Shown one piece after another: positions 55,787-64,000 of a stretch of DNA of 64,000 bases; position 1 is the first letter of the stretch; each line of letters starts with the position of its first letter. The DNA lies in NCBI GenBank assembly GCA_002633275.1, contig NWBO01000151.1, positions 146,445 to 210,444 of the forward strand. The letters run 5' to 3'. The stretch is from Bacteroidales bacterium Phil12. GTDB taxonomy: Bacteria > Bacteroidota > Bacteroidia > Bacteroidales > P3. The notes below the pieces were generated by a model. It searched no databases. It was not told the origin of the DNA and worked only from the letters and a program-made list of their open reading frames with translations. A program made the position numbers and the translations under genes.

Positions 55787-56479
55787 ATGAAAACTTTTGA
55801 TAAAGATTTGTACCGCTTACCAAGTGGAAAGACGATAGAATTTGAGTTTTACGGACACGCATCGTTAAGCATCGCTTACGACGGAGTTGTTATGTACATT
55901 GACCCGGTAAGTACCGAAGCCGATTATACTCAATTACCAAAAGCGGATATAATACTTGTAACGCACGAGCATAATGATCATTTTGACAAAAATGCTATCG
56001 AAAATATTTCTTCTCACAACACTATTTTAATCACCAACACTGATAAAATAGTATTAAACACTGATAAAATAATCACTGACACTAATAAAATAGTGTTAAA
56101 CACCCACGAAACGTTCAAAGACAAAAATAAAGACATAACCATAACTGCCTTTGCCGCACATAACACCACTGCGGGTAGAGATAAGTTTCACCCGACAAAT
56201 CGTGATAACGGATATTTGATAACTATCGAGGATTTTAGCATATATGTTTCGGGCGATACGGAAATGGTAGAAGATGATGCGAGAATTAAGAATTGCGATA
56301 TTTTATTCCTTGCCGTTAATCAGCCTTACACTATGACAATAGAGCAAGCAGAACATTTTGCATCGATTATTAATCCAAAAATATTTTATCCATACCACAC
56401 AACCGACACCGATATGGATAAATTAAAAGAAACATTCGCCAAATATGATTTCAAAACAATTATTCACCCGATGCAATAG
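55787..56479 (+). CDS. Metallo-beta-lactamase-fold hydrolase with in-frame repeat insert
   Basis: 230 aa. The zinc site is intact: THEHNDHFD (HxHxDH), AAHNTTAG, SGDTE and PYHTTDTD. This is the UPF0173-type MBL fold. Unusual: residues of about 78-105 are four heptads (NTDKIVL, NTDKIIT, DTNKIVL and a leading variant) encoded by repeat array 16; they lie just after the first metal motif, where such proteins normally have a surface helix and loop. The frame is kept because each unit is seven codons. The rest of the protein is normal, so it is probably active, but that is inference. Confidence 0.88.
   Translation: MKTFDKDLYRLPSGKTIEFEFYGHASLSIAYDGVVMYIDPVSTEADYTQLPKADIILVTHEHNDHFDKNAIENISSHNTILITNTDKIVLNTDKIITDTNKIVLNTHETFKDKNKDITITAFAAHNTTAGRDKFHPTNRDNGYLITIEDFSIYVSGDTEMVEDDARIKNCDILFLAVNQPYTMTIEQAEHFASIINPKIFYPYHTTDTDMDKLKETFAKYDFKTIIHPMQ
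56017..56100. repeat. 21-nt repeat array 16, in frame inside a hydrolase gene
   Basis: Four units at 56017, 56038, 56059 and 56080, among the cleanest of the family (CACTGATAAAATAGTATTAA). All four are translated. Confidence 0.95.
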
Positions 56480-56554
56480 TTTTGTTTTGGCTTTGCAATA
56501 AAAAGAAAATGTTTTTCACTCACCTTTTTAATTAAAAATGCTGTCAAAATAAAT

Positions 56555-56597
56555 AATAAAGAGTCTGTCAAATTTTTCGGCAGACTCTTTATTTTTA
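56555..56597. terminator. Bidirectional terminator
   Basis: AATAAAGAGTCTG (56555-56567) pairs exactly with CAGACTCTTTATT (56581-56593), with T-rich tails on both strands; it separates two convergent genes. A second hairpin (56595-56618, TTATAACCATA/TATGGTTATAA) follows. Confidence 0.92.
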
Positions 56598-56620
56598 TAA
56601 CCATATCTATGGTTATAAAA

Positions 56621-58291
56621 CTATTTCTTGATAAAATATTTATATTCGTGATAATCGCCGCATTTGATTTCAGCACGATAATATCCGTCCTCCAAATCCT
56701 TATAATCTATGATTTCATCAAAAATATTCTTCTTGTCAAAATCTTTACTCATCACCTCTTGTTTTGTTTTGCGGTTAAGGATTTTTACACTCATCGGATT
56801 TTGCTCATTTCCTTTGTTGAAAAAGATTATACGCAATTCCTTTTTGGCAACATTATTAAATGTGGAAAGTTTAGCCGCATCGTGTTTGATTTTTGAATTA
56901 TCCGAAGTTGCTATAAAGTCATACTCGATTTTGCAACCGAAGTCAGGCTCAAAAGTCTCTAACACTTGTGTCATATCTTCATTGTATATCATCGCATAAC
57001 CTTCTCCTTGGTCAGGATTTGCCCACCAAGAAAATCCGTCGCAACCATCGTCTTCAATCTTTATTATATATTCGTTTTCGGGTAAATCAACTTTTTGAAT
57101 ATATTCTGTGTTTGGCGACATCTGACTACGTTCGTAAAATTTCTTTTCAAATCCCTCGTAACGTTTTTGTGAGATAGCGTATTTGTCGTCAGCCATATTA
57201 TTTGTTTTGAATACAAGATTGAATTTGGTTGGTAGATAATGCGTTTGTTGTGGCTGTGCATTATTATCTCTTCCTGCACCATACTTGTCTGACAACTCTC
57301 GATGTTTATAGTTTTTATCGGAGATAAAGAAAATATCATTGGCAATCTGATAGCCGGGTTCGCCCGAACCATAACTATTATAGTATTCAAACAACATTTT
57401 TATATCCAACTCATTGTTTTTAACAAATGGTGTCAAATCAAAATAATGTTCCTGAACTTTTGTACCAGGGCACCAACCGGCACGTTTATATATCCAAGTT
57501 CCGCCTTGCGGTTGGATTGGATTGCAACCGCAATCGTCTTTCCAAACAACGGTGTCGATGACAACGTTTTCATTGGCAACATAAACAAAACTTTTTTTCA
57601 AAAATTCGGCAGCCGCATTCAAAGTATCGCCGCCATGTCCCGACAATTGCAAACGAGACAAGACTTTTTTAGTTCCTTTTGGTACGGTGATTTTCTTTGT
57701 TCCCAAATATTCATCGATAGTTGTGTCTTCGCCACCAAATGGATAATAATCGTGATAAACTGACGCTACATCAATAAAAGTAGGTTTACTTTTCTTACCC
57801 TCTGTTGTAAAAATAAAATCTGTCGTTGCAAGAAAGCCGTCCTGATAACCCTCATATTGCATAACTATTTCAACAGTGTCTTGTAATAACGGCAAATATT
57901 CGGTAATATTCCACGACCATATATGATCCCACTTCGTTATATTTTCACCTTGATTGTACCAGCCGGAATAAGGTGTAATCATTCGCCCAAGTTTATAGTC
58001 TTGTGTCTTTCCGTCTTTGTTTGTACGCAATACCACATTGATAGAATAATCCCAATCGGAGCAACCTCTGTCTGGGCATTGCAAATGCAAATCAAGTTGA
58101 ATATCCGTTACATTTTTATCTTTCAAATCGAAATATGTTTTCTTTGGATATTCCAATCGTGTTTCCAAATGAGTACGATTGTGAGGAGTTATTGTAAATC
58201 TATTCTCCTGTGCATCTGCTGTATTTATCATCGTCATTAAACCTAATGACAAAAACGCGATGCGTGCTAATTTTGTTGTTTTGTGTAACAT
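56621..58291 (-). CDS. Secreted PNGase F-like glycoamidase
   Basis: 556 aa. A signal peptide (ending TADAQ) is followed by the two-jelly-roll pattern of peptide-N-glycosidase F: LQCPDRGCSDWDYSINVVLR (with the Asp of the catalytic region), MQYEGYQDGFLATTDFIF, LSGHGGDTLNAAAEF, and WIYKRAGWCPGTKVQEHYFD. Such enzymes remove N-glycans from glycoproteins. The last 200 residues form a further domain ending in DGYYRAEIKCGDYHEYKYF, which resembles a C-terminal Ig-like or sorting region. No clear T9SS signature, so export beyond the periplasm is open. Confidence 0.85.
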   Translation of the reverse strand: MLHKTTKLARIAFLSLGLMTMINTADAQENRFTITPHNRTHLETRLEYPKKTYFDLKDKNVTDIQLDLHLQCPDRGCSDWDYSINVVLRTNKDGKTQDYKLGRMITPYSGWYNQGENITKWDHIWSWNITEYLPLLQDTVEIVMQYEGYQDGFLATTDFIFTTEGKKSKPTFIDVASVYHDYYPFGGEDTTIDEYLGTKKITVPKGTKKVLSRLQLSGHGGDTLNAAAEFLKKSFVYVANENVVIDTVVWKDDCGCNPIQPQGGTWIYKRAGWCPGTKVQEHYFDLTPFVKNNELDIKMLFEYYNSYGSGEPGYQIANDIFFISDKNYKHRELSDKYGAGRDNNAQPQQTHYLPTKFNLVFKTNNMADDKYAISQKRYEGFEKKFYERSQMSPNTEYIQKVDLPENEYIIKIEDDGCDGFSWWANPDQGEGYAMIYNEDMTQVLETFEPDFGCKIEYDFIATSDNSKIKHDAAKLSTFNNVAKKELRIIFFNKGNEQNPMSVKILNRKTKQEVMSKDFDKKNIFDEIIDYKDLEDGYYRAEIKCGDYHEYKYFIKK

Positions 58292-58330
58292 GTTGTTATT
58301 TGTATTTATTGTGTTATTATTAAATTTGTC

Positions 58331-59074
58331 TTAAAACTGATTTCTTTGACGAACTACTTCGTAAATCAAAACGCCTGCCGCAACACTTACATTTAAAGAT
58401 TCTATCTCTCCGTTCATCGGAATTTTCAGCAATTCGTCTGACATTTTCAAGGCTTCTTTGCTTACGCCTTTATCTTCCGCTCCCATAATTATACACAACG
58501 GCTCTTGCATATTTACTTGCGTGTAATTACTGTTGGCTTTCTCAGAAGCGGAGTATAGTTTTATTCCGCTCGCTTTAAGAAAATTCAACGTAGTTTTTGT
58601 ATTCAAAGATTTACATATAGGCATTCTCAAAACTGCACCGGCAGAAGTTTTAACGGCATCTGAATTGATTTGTGCCGAACCTTCATTTGGTAATATGATA
58701 CAATCAACGCCCGCACATTCTGCTGTACGAATTATTGCCCCGACATTTCTTACGTCCGTCAAATGATCCAAAAACAAAATAAATGGCATTCTGCCTTGCT
58801 CAAATATATTCATCACCACCTCTTCCAATGAAGAATACTCTACAAATGAACAATACGCAACAACGCCTTGATGATTTGCTCCTTTGACAATACTATCAAG
58901 TTTTTCTATTGGTACATATTGTAATTTGACACTTTGTTTTGAATTTCTTAATTCTTCTTTCAGTTGTCTAATATTATCAGAATTGAGATTGGATTGCAAA
59001 AGAATTTTATCGATACCTTTACCCTCTCTTATCGCTTCTATTATCGGGCGTATGCCATATATTATATTATTCAT
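58331..59074 (-). CDS. rlmB: 23S rRNA (guanosine-2'-O-)-methyltransferase
   Basis: 247 aa. An N-terminal substrate domain (IIYGIRPIIEAIREGKGIDK) precedes the SpoU knot: LDHLTDVRNVGAIIRTAECA, CIIMGAEDKGVSKEAL, LNVSVAAGVLIYEVV. It methylates G2251 of 23S rRNA. Lies 39 nt after lolD on the same strand, and probably shares its transcript. Confidence 0.92.
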   Translation of the reverse strand: MNNIIYGIRPIIEAIREGKGIDKILLQSNLNSDNIRQLKEELRNSKQSVKLQYVPIEKLDSIVKGANHQGVVAYCSFVEYSSLEEVVMNIFEQGRMPFILFLDHLTDVRNVGAIIRTAECAGVDCIILPNEGSAQINSDAVKTSAGAVLRMPICKSLNTKTTLNFLKASGIKLYSASEKANSNYTQVNMQEPLCIIMGAEDKGVSKEALKMSDELLKIPMNGEIESLNVSVAAGVLIYEVVRQRNQF

Positions 59075-59113
59075 CGTTTGTGTTGTTTTCGTTTTTAATC
59101 GTAAAATAATGTT

Positions 59114-59770
59114 TTATTCGGATATAATCTTTCCGTCGCTTATTACAAGTTTTCTATCGCTCATAGATGAAAATTTCTCGCTGTGAGTTACAATGACAAA
59201 GGTTTGATGAAATTTTTCTCTTAGTAAGAAAAACAAATCAAACAATGATTGTGCGTTCTTAGAATCTAAATTACCGCTCGGCTCGTCAGCCAACACCAAT
59301 GCAGGAGAATTTATCAACGCTCTTGCTATTGCCACTCTCTGTTGCTCGCCACCTGAAAGTTCGTTAGGAAAATTATTTTCCTTACCATTTATTGATAATA
59401 TCGCAAAAAGCTCTTTGGCTTTGGCTTCCGCCTGTTTTCTATCTCCGCCATACAGTATGGCAGGCATAATAACGTTTTCCAACGCCGTAAATTCCGCAAG
59501 TAAATAATGAAACTGAAATACAAATCCTATTTCTTTGTTTCTAAACATCGACAATTCCTTATCCGACAATTTGGTTATATCCTTACCATTTATCAGAATT
59601 TCGCCACTATCCGCCTTATCTAACGTACCTATAATATTCAGCAACGTTGTTTTCCCTGCACCCGATGCCCCTGTTATAGAAACAATCTCGCCGTCTTGGA
59701 TTTCAAAACTAATATCTTTCAATACTTGTAGGTCATCGTAAGATTTTGATATGTTATTTACTTTTATCAT
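59114..59770 (-). CDS. lolD: ABC transporter ATPase, LolD-type
   Basis: 218 aa. Walker A GASGAGKTTL, signature LSGGEQQRVAIARAL, Walker B ALVLADEPSGNLD, and the His switch VIVTHSEKF. The MacB/LolD group serves lipoprotein release or efflux from the inner membrane; membrane partners are not adjacent. The start overlaps the patatin gene stop by 4 nt, so the two are translationally coupled. Confidence 0.88.
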   Translation of the reverse strand: MIKVNNISKSYDDLQVLKDISFEIQDGEIVSITGASGAGKTTLLNIIGTLDKADSGEILINGKDITKLSDKELSMFRNKEIGFVFQFHYLLAEFTALENVIMPAILYGGDRKQAEAKAKELFAILSINGKENNFPNELSGGEQQRVAIARALINSPALVLADEPSGNLDSKNAQSLFDLFFLLREKFHQTFVIVTHSEKFSSMSDRKLVISDGKIISE

Positions 59771-62148
59771 CTGTCAATGTTTTTATTGTTAAATACTATC
59801 GTTCCGAAAGAAAGCGAAAGATTCCACGGACTGTTGTTTGCATTCTCTCTTTGAGTGTATGACAACGCCAAACTGATGTTGCCGATCGGCGTTGAAACTA
59901 CGAAATTCAAAGCACTGATTATATACATTTTTTGAAAAAAGTCCCCATAATACGGCTGGTTCTTATCATTGGCAAGAATTTCCCTTATAGGCAAAAATCC
60001 ATAAAGACCGAAACGTAACGAACTCTTCCCTAAAAACGATTTTTCTATCCTCCATATTTGTTCCGTACCAAAAGCAAAAAACTGGTTTGCCCTATATTCC
60101 GGATAAAACACCGTATATGTTTCAAGCGTCGGGGCAAAAGAACCTGCACTCATTAGCGAAGATTTTCTTGTTGAAAACAAATCTTGAAACGAATAGAAAC
60201 TTTTGGTAATTATACCGAACGCATAATTGTCGCTTATATCATGAAATATTTTTGTCTGCAAACTAAACTGAAACCACGAATGATTTTTGGTAAATACATA
60301 GTCGTCCGAAATACTTGTTCTGTCCGAAAAATAAGTATTACCGGGATTAAATTTTTCTTTACCCGTAATATACTGCACATTAAAATTGATAAAACCGCCT
60401 TTCGTTGGGAAAAACTGATCATCCAAAGTATTAAACTCGGCAAACATTTCCAAGTCCAAATTTTGAAATTTGGTTACATCATTTGTGTCCGTGCTAAGAA
60501 TATAATCGTTATTGAAATACTCGGATTTAGTATCGCCAACACCCGACTTAAAGACCAATTTACCACGCCTACCAATAGGAATACCTATGCGAAGTTGGGC
60601 ATTGTTTTCGTATTGTATTATATAGTTATTTGCCGAATACTCAAACAAACCGCTACGATTACGAAAATAATTCCAACGATTGTAATTAATTTGCGCATCA
60701 ATATAAAAAGGCAACACCTTGCTCGGAAAATCCATTCGATACGACAAATTAGCCGAAGAATAGTATCGCCCCATATAATTATTTGAGCGAATAGTGTAGT
60801 TGTATCTATGAAACAAATTATATTCTAAGCCAACATACAAATTGCTTATCGGATCGGTAGAAAGCATACCGCCAACGCTCGCTTGAAGTATGTTTTTAGT
60901 TTTTACATTCAAGTCCAAAACATAAGAATCCAAGAAACTATTGTAGTAAGCTGTCGGTTCAATACTTTTAATGCTTGGCATGGCTGCAATATTCATATAG
61001 TTGGAACGCAGTTTATCCAACGTCAGTTCTTTACCTTTCATATTCATAAGCAAAAGGTCTTCTATATGTCTTGTCGCATAAGGATTAACGCCGTGAATGG
61101 CAACATTGCCTATTTTCAAATCTTTTTTCCGTGCATTGAAATCACTTCTCCGCTTATCGAACTCTTCTTTTGACATCTTGTAGTCCGTAAAAGCCCTAAT
61201 ATCTTTGATATAATTTTGTGCAGTCAAGTAACCCTGATTTATACATCTTTGTTTATCGGAAAAATCCATAATGGAGATAAATTTCATATTGGGTTCAATC
61301 ATCACGGACTTCTCGGTAGGAATTTCGTATTTAGAGTTCTCGCTCACCATATTCTCGATATAAAGCACGAGGTCATCTTCGTTAGGTTCGCTGAAATTAT
61401 CCACAACCTTAACCCCTATCACAATATCGGGAGCAAAGTATTCGTCCATTTCGTATGAAGGAAAATTGTTATACACTCCCCCGTCGCACATCATTTTGCC
61501 GTCAATAACCATTGGAGAAAAGAAAAACGGCAGCGTCATTGAAGCACGAATACTTTTGGCAATATTTCCACTGCGTTGAACCGACTGTTTTTTGCTTGAA
61601 ATATCGGAAGCAATACAAAAGAATGGCAACATAAGATTGTTATAATCGCCTTTGCAAACCTCATTGGCTGTGGCAAAAAATTGCATAAAGGCATAATCCA
61701 TTTGCACGGGATTAACCAAACTCATCGGCAAGTCCGCCTTAAATTTTTTATCCACATGCAAAGCCGCCTTAAACATCACAGCGTTTTTATCTGACATCTG
61801 GTAATAATAACGATACTTGTCATCGATTTTTCTTGCCGTCCAATCTTCAAAGTTTGAAGAATAAAATATTTGTTCTATCTCATCGGGAGAATAACCGGCA
61901 GCATACAACCCGCCGACAATCGCTCCCATTGACGTTCCTGCCACATAATCTATCGGAATGCCGTTTTCTTCAAGTGCTTTCAACACTCCGATATGTGCCA
62001 ATCCCTTAGCACCGCCCCCACTCAACACCAAACCTATTTTCGGACGATTTTCCTTGTTTGAAACAATGGTATCCGCATCGTTATCTTGGCTGTAAAGACA
62101 ACCAATCGACCATAAAACCAACAATATGCAGACAAAAAAACGCTTCAT
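59767..62148 (-). CDS. Patatin-like phospholipase with BamA-type barrel
   Basis: 793 aa from MKRFFVC at 62148. A signal peptide (ending GCLYSQ) precedes a patatin domain: KIGLVLSGGGAKGLAHIG with the oxyanion loop, VAGTSMGAIVGGLYAAGYS with the Ser, and MCDGGVYNNFP with the Asp. A POTRA-like piece (LKIGNVAIHGVNPYATRHIE) and a surface-antigen barrel that ends in NLSLSFGTIVF follow. This is the build of PlpD-type type V secretion phospholipases, usually dimeric, in the outer membrane. It probably cuts phospholipids at the outer membrane. A -7 element TAATTTTG lies at 62185-62192 on the minus strand. Confidence 0.9.
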   Translation of the reverse strand: MKRFFVCILLVLWSIGCLYSQDNDADTIVSNKENRPKIGLVLSGGGAKGLAHIGVLKALEENGIPIDYVAGTSMGAIVGGLYAAGYSPDEIEQIFYSSNFEDWTARKIDDKYRYYYQMSDKNAVMFKAALHVDKKFKADLPMSLVNPVQMDYAFMQFFATANEVCKGDYNNLMLPFFCIASDISSKKQSVQRSGNIAKSIRASMTLPFFFSPMVIDGKMMCDGGVYNNFPSYEMDEYFAPDIVIGVKVVDNFSEPNEDDLVLYIENMVSENSKYEIPTEKSVMIEPNMKFISIMDFSDKQRCINQGYLTAQNYIKDIRAFTDYKMSKEEFDKRRSDFNARKKDLKIGNVAIHGVNPYATRHIEDLLLMNMKGKELTLDKLRSNYMNIAAMPSIKSIEPTAYYNSFLDSYVLDLNVKTKNILQASVGGMLSTDPISNLYVGLEYNLFHRYNYTIRSNNYMGRYYSSANLSYRMDFPSKVLPFYIDAQINYNRWNYFRNRSGLFEYSANNYIIQYENNAQLRIGIPIGRRGKLVFKSGVGDTKSEYFNNDYILSTDTNDVTKFQNLDLEMFAEFNTLDDQFFPTKGGFINFNVQYITGKEKFNPGNTYFSDRTSISDDYVFTKNHSWFQFSLQTKIFHDISDNYAFGIITKSFYSFQDLFSTRKSSLMSAGSFAPTLETYTVFYPEYRANQFFAFGTEQIWRIEKSFLGKSSLRFGLYGFLPIREILANDKNQPYYGDFFQKMYIISALNFVVSTPIGNISLALSYTQRENANNSPWNLSLSFGTIVFNNKNIDR

Positions 62149-62475
62149 TCTATCACCATTGCACAAAGAATAATTAATAATGTACAAAATTACGAATAAA
62201 ATTTGATATACCTAACAAATCTTCTTTCCAATACATCAAAAATTATACATATATATAATATCAATCCTCTTTTTAGTGTATCGGTTTTACCATCTCCTCT
62301 TTTCGCCAAACTGATGTTTAACACTAATCAATTAATCACTCACATTGTTTTACTAATCACTCACACTATTTTTTTAATATCAGTGATTATTTTTACGATT
62401 AGTTTATCCATTACAATAAACTCCACATAAAGATTACACAAAATATTATACCTTTGCAAAACAAATTCAACTACT
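62149..62475. other. Divergent intergenic region, 327 nt
   Basis: Holds the -7 element of the patatin gene, repeat array 17, and the -7 element TACCTTTG (62449-62456) of the alkD-like gene. Nothing else seen. Confidence 0.75.
62312..62395. repeat. 21-nt repeat array 17 (4 units)
   Basis: Units at 62312, 62333, 62354 and 62375; two carry the CTCACA variant. AATCACT and AGTGATT blocks can pair, giving a weaker hairpin than arrays 4 and 11. Confidence 0.9.
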
Positions 62476-63174
62476 ATGGAGGAAATATTTAACGAATTAA
62501 AAGCATTGGCATCGGAAGAAAAGAAAGAGGTTTTATCTTATTTTTTCAAAACGGGCAAGGGACAATACGCTGAAGGTGATAAATTTTTAGGCGTTACTGT
62601 GCCGAACATCAGATTGGCTTCAAAAAAACATACAAATTTAGATTTTAAGACAATAAGAGAAATTCTTCATTCTCCTTATCACGAGATGCGTATGTGTGCC
62701 TTGCTTATCTTGGTTGGCAAGATGTCAAAAGCGAAAAAAGACACTGCATTACAGAAAGAGATATTTGATTTTTACCTTTCGCAAACGAAATACATCAACA
62801 ATTGGGACTTGGTTGATTTATCGGCGCCTAAGATTGTGGGGCAATATCTTTTGGACAAGCCACGCGATATTCTTTATAGGTTAGCGGATAGTCCATTGCT
62901 TTGGGATAATAGGATAGCAATTGTTTCCACGCATACGTTTATCCGCAACGATGACTTTGAGGACACATATAAATTGTCAGTAAAAATGATGCACCACCCA
63001 CACGATTTGATACATAAAGCGATTGGTTGGATGCTACGTGAGACGGAGAAACACAATTACGAAAATCTTTTTAAGTTTATTGAAAAGTACCGTCACGAAA
63101 TGCCTCGAACTATGTTGCGTTACGCAATAGAGCATTTCCCTGCCGAGCAACGCAAATACTTAATGGGAAAATAA
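62476..63174 (+). CDS. DNA alkylation repair protein, AlkD-like
   Basis: 232 aa of HEAT-like helices, with the AlkD pattern: GKGQYAEGDKFLGVTVPNIR, LSPYHEMRMCALLIL-type helices, INNWDLVDLSAPKIVGQYLL (with the catalytic-region Trp and Asp), and IHKAIGWMLRETEKHN. AlkD removes bulky alkyl purines without base flipping. Single gene with a promoter at 62449. Confidence 0.92.
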   Translation: MEEIFNELKALASEEKKEVLSYFFKTGKGQYAEGDKFLGVTVPNIRLASKKHTNLDFKTIREILHSPYHEMRMCALLILVGKMSKAKKDTALQKEIFDFYLSQTKYINNWDLVDLSAPKIVGQYLLDKPRDILYRLADSPLLWDNRIAIVSTHTFIRNDDFEDTYKLSVKMMHHPHDLIHKAIGWMLRETEKHNYENLFKFIEKYRHEMPRTMLRYAIEHFPAEQRKYLMGK

Positions 63175-63200
63175 GAAACGAGAAGATAGTTTTTCAAGAA

Positions 63201-63230
63201 CAAAAACGGCACACAAATGTTTGTGTGCCG
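63201..63230 (-). terminator. Terminator of the decayed gene pair
   Basis: CGGCACACAAA (63207-63217) pairs exactly with TTTGTGTGCCG (63220-63230) around a 2-nt loop. The T run (from CAAAAA at 63201-63206) lies on the minus-strand side, so it serves the minus-strand reading at 63259-63540. Confidence 0.82.
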
Positions 63231-63258
63231 AATACTCTGTAAATTCTATTATGAGTGA

Positions 63259-63540
63259 TTAATCATATATAAACTTTTTTTCAATCTTTTTCATTGGTTC
63301 TTTGCCCTCTTGCTGCATATACTTCTTGTAAAACCATATCATTTGGTCGCAAGCCTCTTCTTTCATTACCTCACTATCAAAGGCATTAAGTTTTTCCTCC
63401 CAATAGTCTGCTTTTTTGAAAATCCCCATCCATACTTTCTGCTACTCTTCATCGCACATAATACAATCAACATCTCCACGCATATAATTTTCAAGATATT
63501 CAAATTCTTGTGGAGTTAAAATAATTTTCTCTTCTTCCAT
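63259..63540 (-). pseudogene. Small acidic protein gene interrupted by a TAG
   Basis: On the minus strand an ATG at 63540 opens a frame of 94 codons to a TAA at 63259, broken only by a TAG at codon 33 (63442-63444). The parts read MEEEKIILTPQEFEYLENYM and, after the stop, QKVWMGIFKKADYWEEKLNA and VMKEEACDQMIWFYKKYM. Helical, acidic and cytosolic in character, like many immunity or antitoxin proteins. One point mutation explains it; a sequencing error is possible. Not recognised as a known family. It ends at a terminator hairpin, which suggests that it was once a proper gene. Confidence 0.6.
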
Positions 63541-63571
63541 TGCTTTATATATTTGTGGTTCTCTTATATTT

Positions 63572-63715
63572 TCAACCGACCACATTCTTTATTCCTGAAA
63601 GATTTTTAATACCGTCTCCGTCCAGCAATCCTCCTCTTGTTGGTATAGAAAGATTAGTGGGTCTAAGCACAAATTTAAGTAATCCCAAACTTCCTCCATG
63701 CCAAATATAGATATG
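63572..63715 (-). pseudogene. C-terminal remnant of an unknown protein
   Basis: A 47-codon minus-strand frame without a start codon ends at a TGA at 63572, 31 nt before the small acidic gene. It reads HIYIWHGGSLGLLKFVLRPT, then NLSIPTRGGLLDGDGIKN, and looks like the tail of a longer protein. A preceding stretch in another frame (about 63640-63780: LGTYPYNAPPFEVYF) may be the broken upstream part. Not recognised. The order, tail fragment then small acidic gene, is that of a toxin module with its immunity gene; this is inference. Confidence 0.4.
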
Positions 63716-63797
63716 TTAAAAATAAAAAATACACCTCAAAAGGAGGCGCATTATAGGGATACGTTCCAAGATATCTAAATGTCTATAAATAAAAAAG

Positions 63798-63871
63798 TAG
63801 TCTCGGGCAGACTTGAACTGCCGACCCCTACATTATCAGTGTAGTGCTCTAACCAACTGAGCTACGAGACT
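63798..63871 (-). tRNA. tRNA-Ile (GAT)
   Basis: 74 nt on the minus strand. Acceptor AGTCTCG/CGAGACT with discriminator A; the anticodon stem CTACA/TGTAG encloses CTGATAA, giving anticodon GAT; T loop TTCAAGT. No TAnnTTTG element is visible in the 129 nt up to the window edge, so it may be part of a longer tRNA or rRNA transcript outside the window. Confidence 0.93.
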
Positions 63872-64000
63872 ATTTATAAATAAAAACGGAATCAACAAAG
63901 AATTTTCACCCAAATTCCAAACTTTCTCTAATTGCCTTAATAAACTACCACATTCATTAACCTAACACAAAAACACTTCTTTATCTTCTTTTTCAAAACC

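Noticed and set aside
63442..63444. TAG as a recoded amino acid codon
   Set aside because: No pyrrolysine genes or recoding signal are visible, and other genes in the window use TAG as a normal stop (for example at 56621).

Overview
The window is a stretch of a Bacteroidetes chromosome, most likely order Bacteroidales: A/T-rich, with Bacteroidetes promoters (TTTG, about 19-20 nt, then TAnnTTTG) and many parts of the type IX secretion / gliding machinery (PorU, PorV, PorP/SprF-like, GldJ, GldF, GldG, GldH). It also carries a TonB receptor, a FeoA-FeoB fusion, a MgtC-like protein and a rubrerythrin, which suit a host- or sediment-associated anaerobe. Species cannot be named from the sequence alone.

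Layout. 0.1-7 kb: WbqC-family protein, PAP2 phosphatase with a barrel-like tail, a DUF3127 protein with an SSB-like acidic tip, a DPP5-like S9 peptidase, an HD phosphohydrolase and a small secreted protein. 7-14.9 kb: rubrerythrin, MgtC, a hemerythrin-LuxR regulator divergent from feoAB and its small Cys-rich partner, murB, an unknown gene. 15-20 kb: gldF-gldG-DUF4340 operon and an unknown secreted protein. 20-20.7 kb: tRNA-Met(CAT) and tRNA-Gln(CTG). 20.8-25.8 kb: OmpA-family protein, purC, gldH, uvrC. 26-32 kb: a redox/quinone-type block (two flavodoxins, SDR, AraC regulator, CMD-cupin protein, alpha/beta hydrolase, RibD-like reductase), part of it visibly richer in G+C. 32.1-39.8 kb (minus): a seven-gene O-antigen operon that encodes nearly all of CDP-tyvelose synthesis plus a glycosyltransferase and a flippase. 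40-44.6 kb: a cobalamin riboswitch driving a BtuH-like (DUF4465) surface protein with a T9SS sorting domain, then a TonB receptor. 44.6-53.8 kb (minus): holA, gldJ, porP, ispF, porV, porU. 54-56.5 kb: ruvX, def, a TPR lipoprotein, a metallo-beta-lactamase-fold hydrolase. 56.6-62.1 kb (minus): PNGase-F-like protein, rlmB, lolD, patatin/BamA-type protein. 62.5-64 kb: alkD-like gene, a decayed gene pair and tRNA-Ile(GAT).

The most striking feature is not a gene. Seventeen short arrays of a quasi-palindromic repeat with an exact 21-nt period are scattered through the window, about one per 4 kb. Fifteen lie between genes, one of which also overlaps the TonB receptor stop codon, and two lie in frame inside genes (feoB and the hydrolase at 55787), where 21 nt encodes a 7-residue repeat. 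Several arrays fold into long perfect hairpins placed as bidirectional terminators. I do not recognise this as a named repeat family.

The T9SS genes, the O-antigen operon and the CTD-bearing cobalamin protein fit together: T9SS cargo with a C-terminal sorting domain is processed by PorU with PorV and, in characterised species, attached to an LPS. All functional calls are from sequence reading without database searches.
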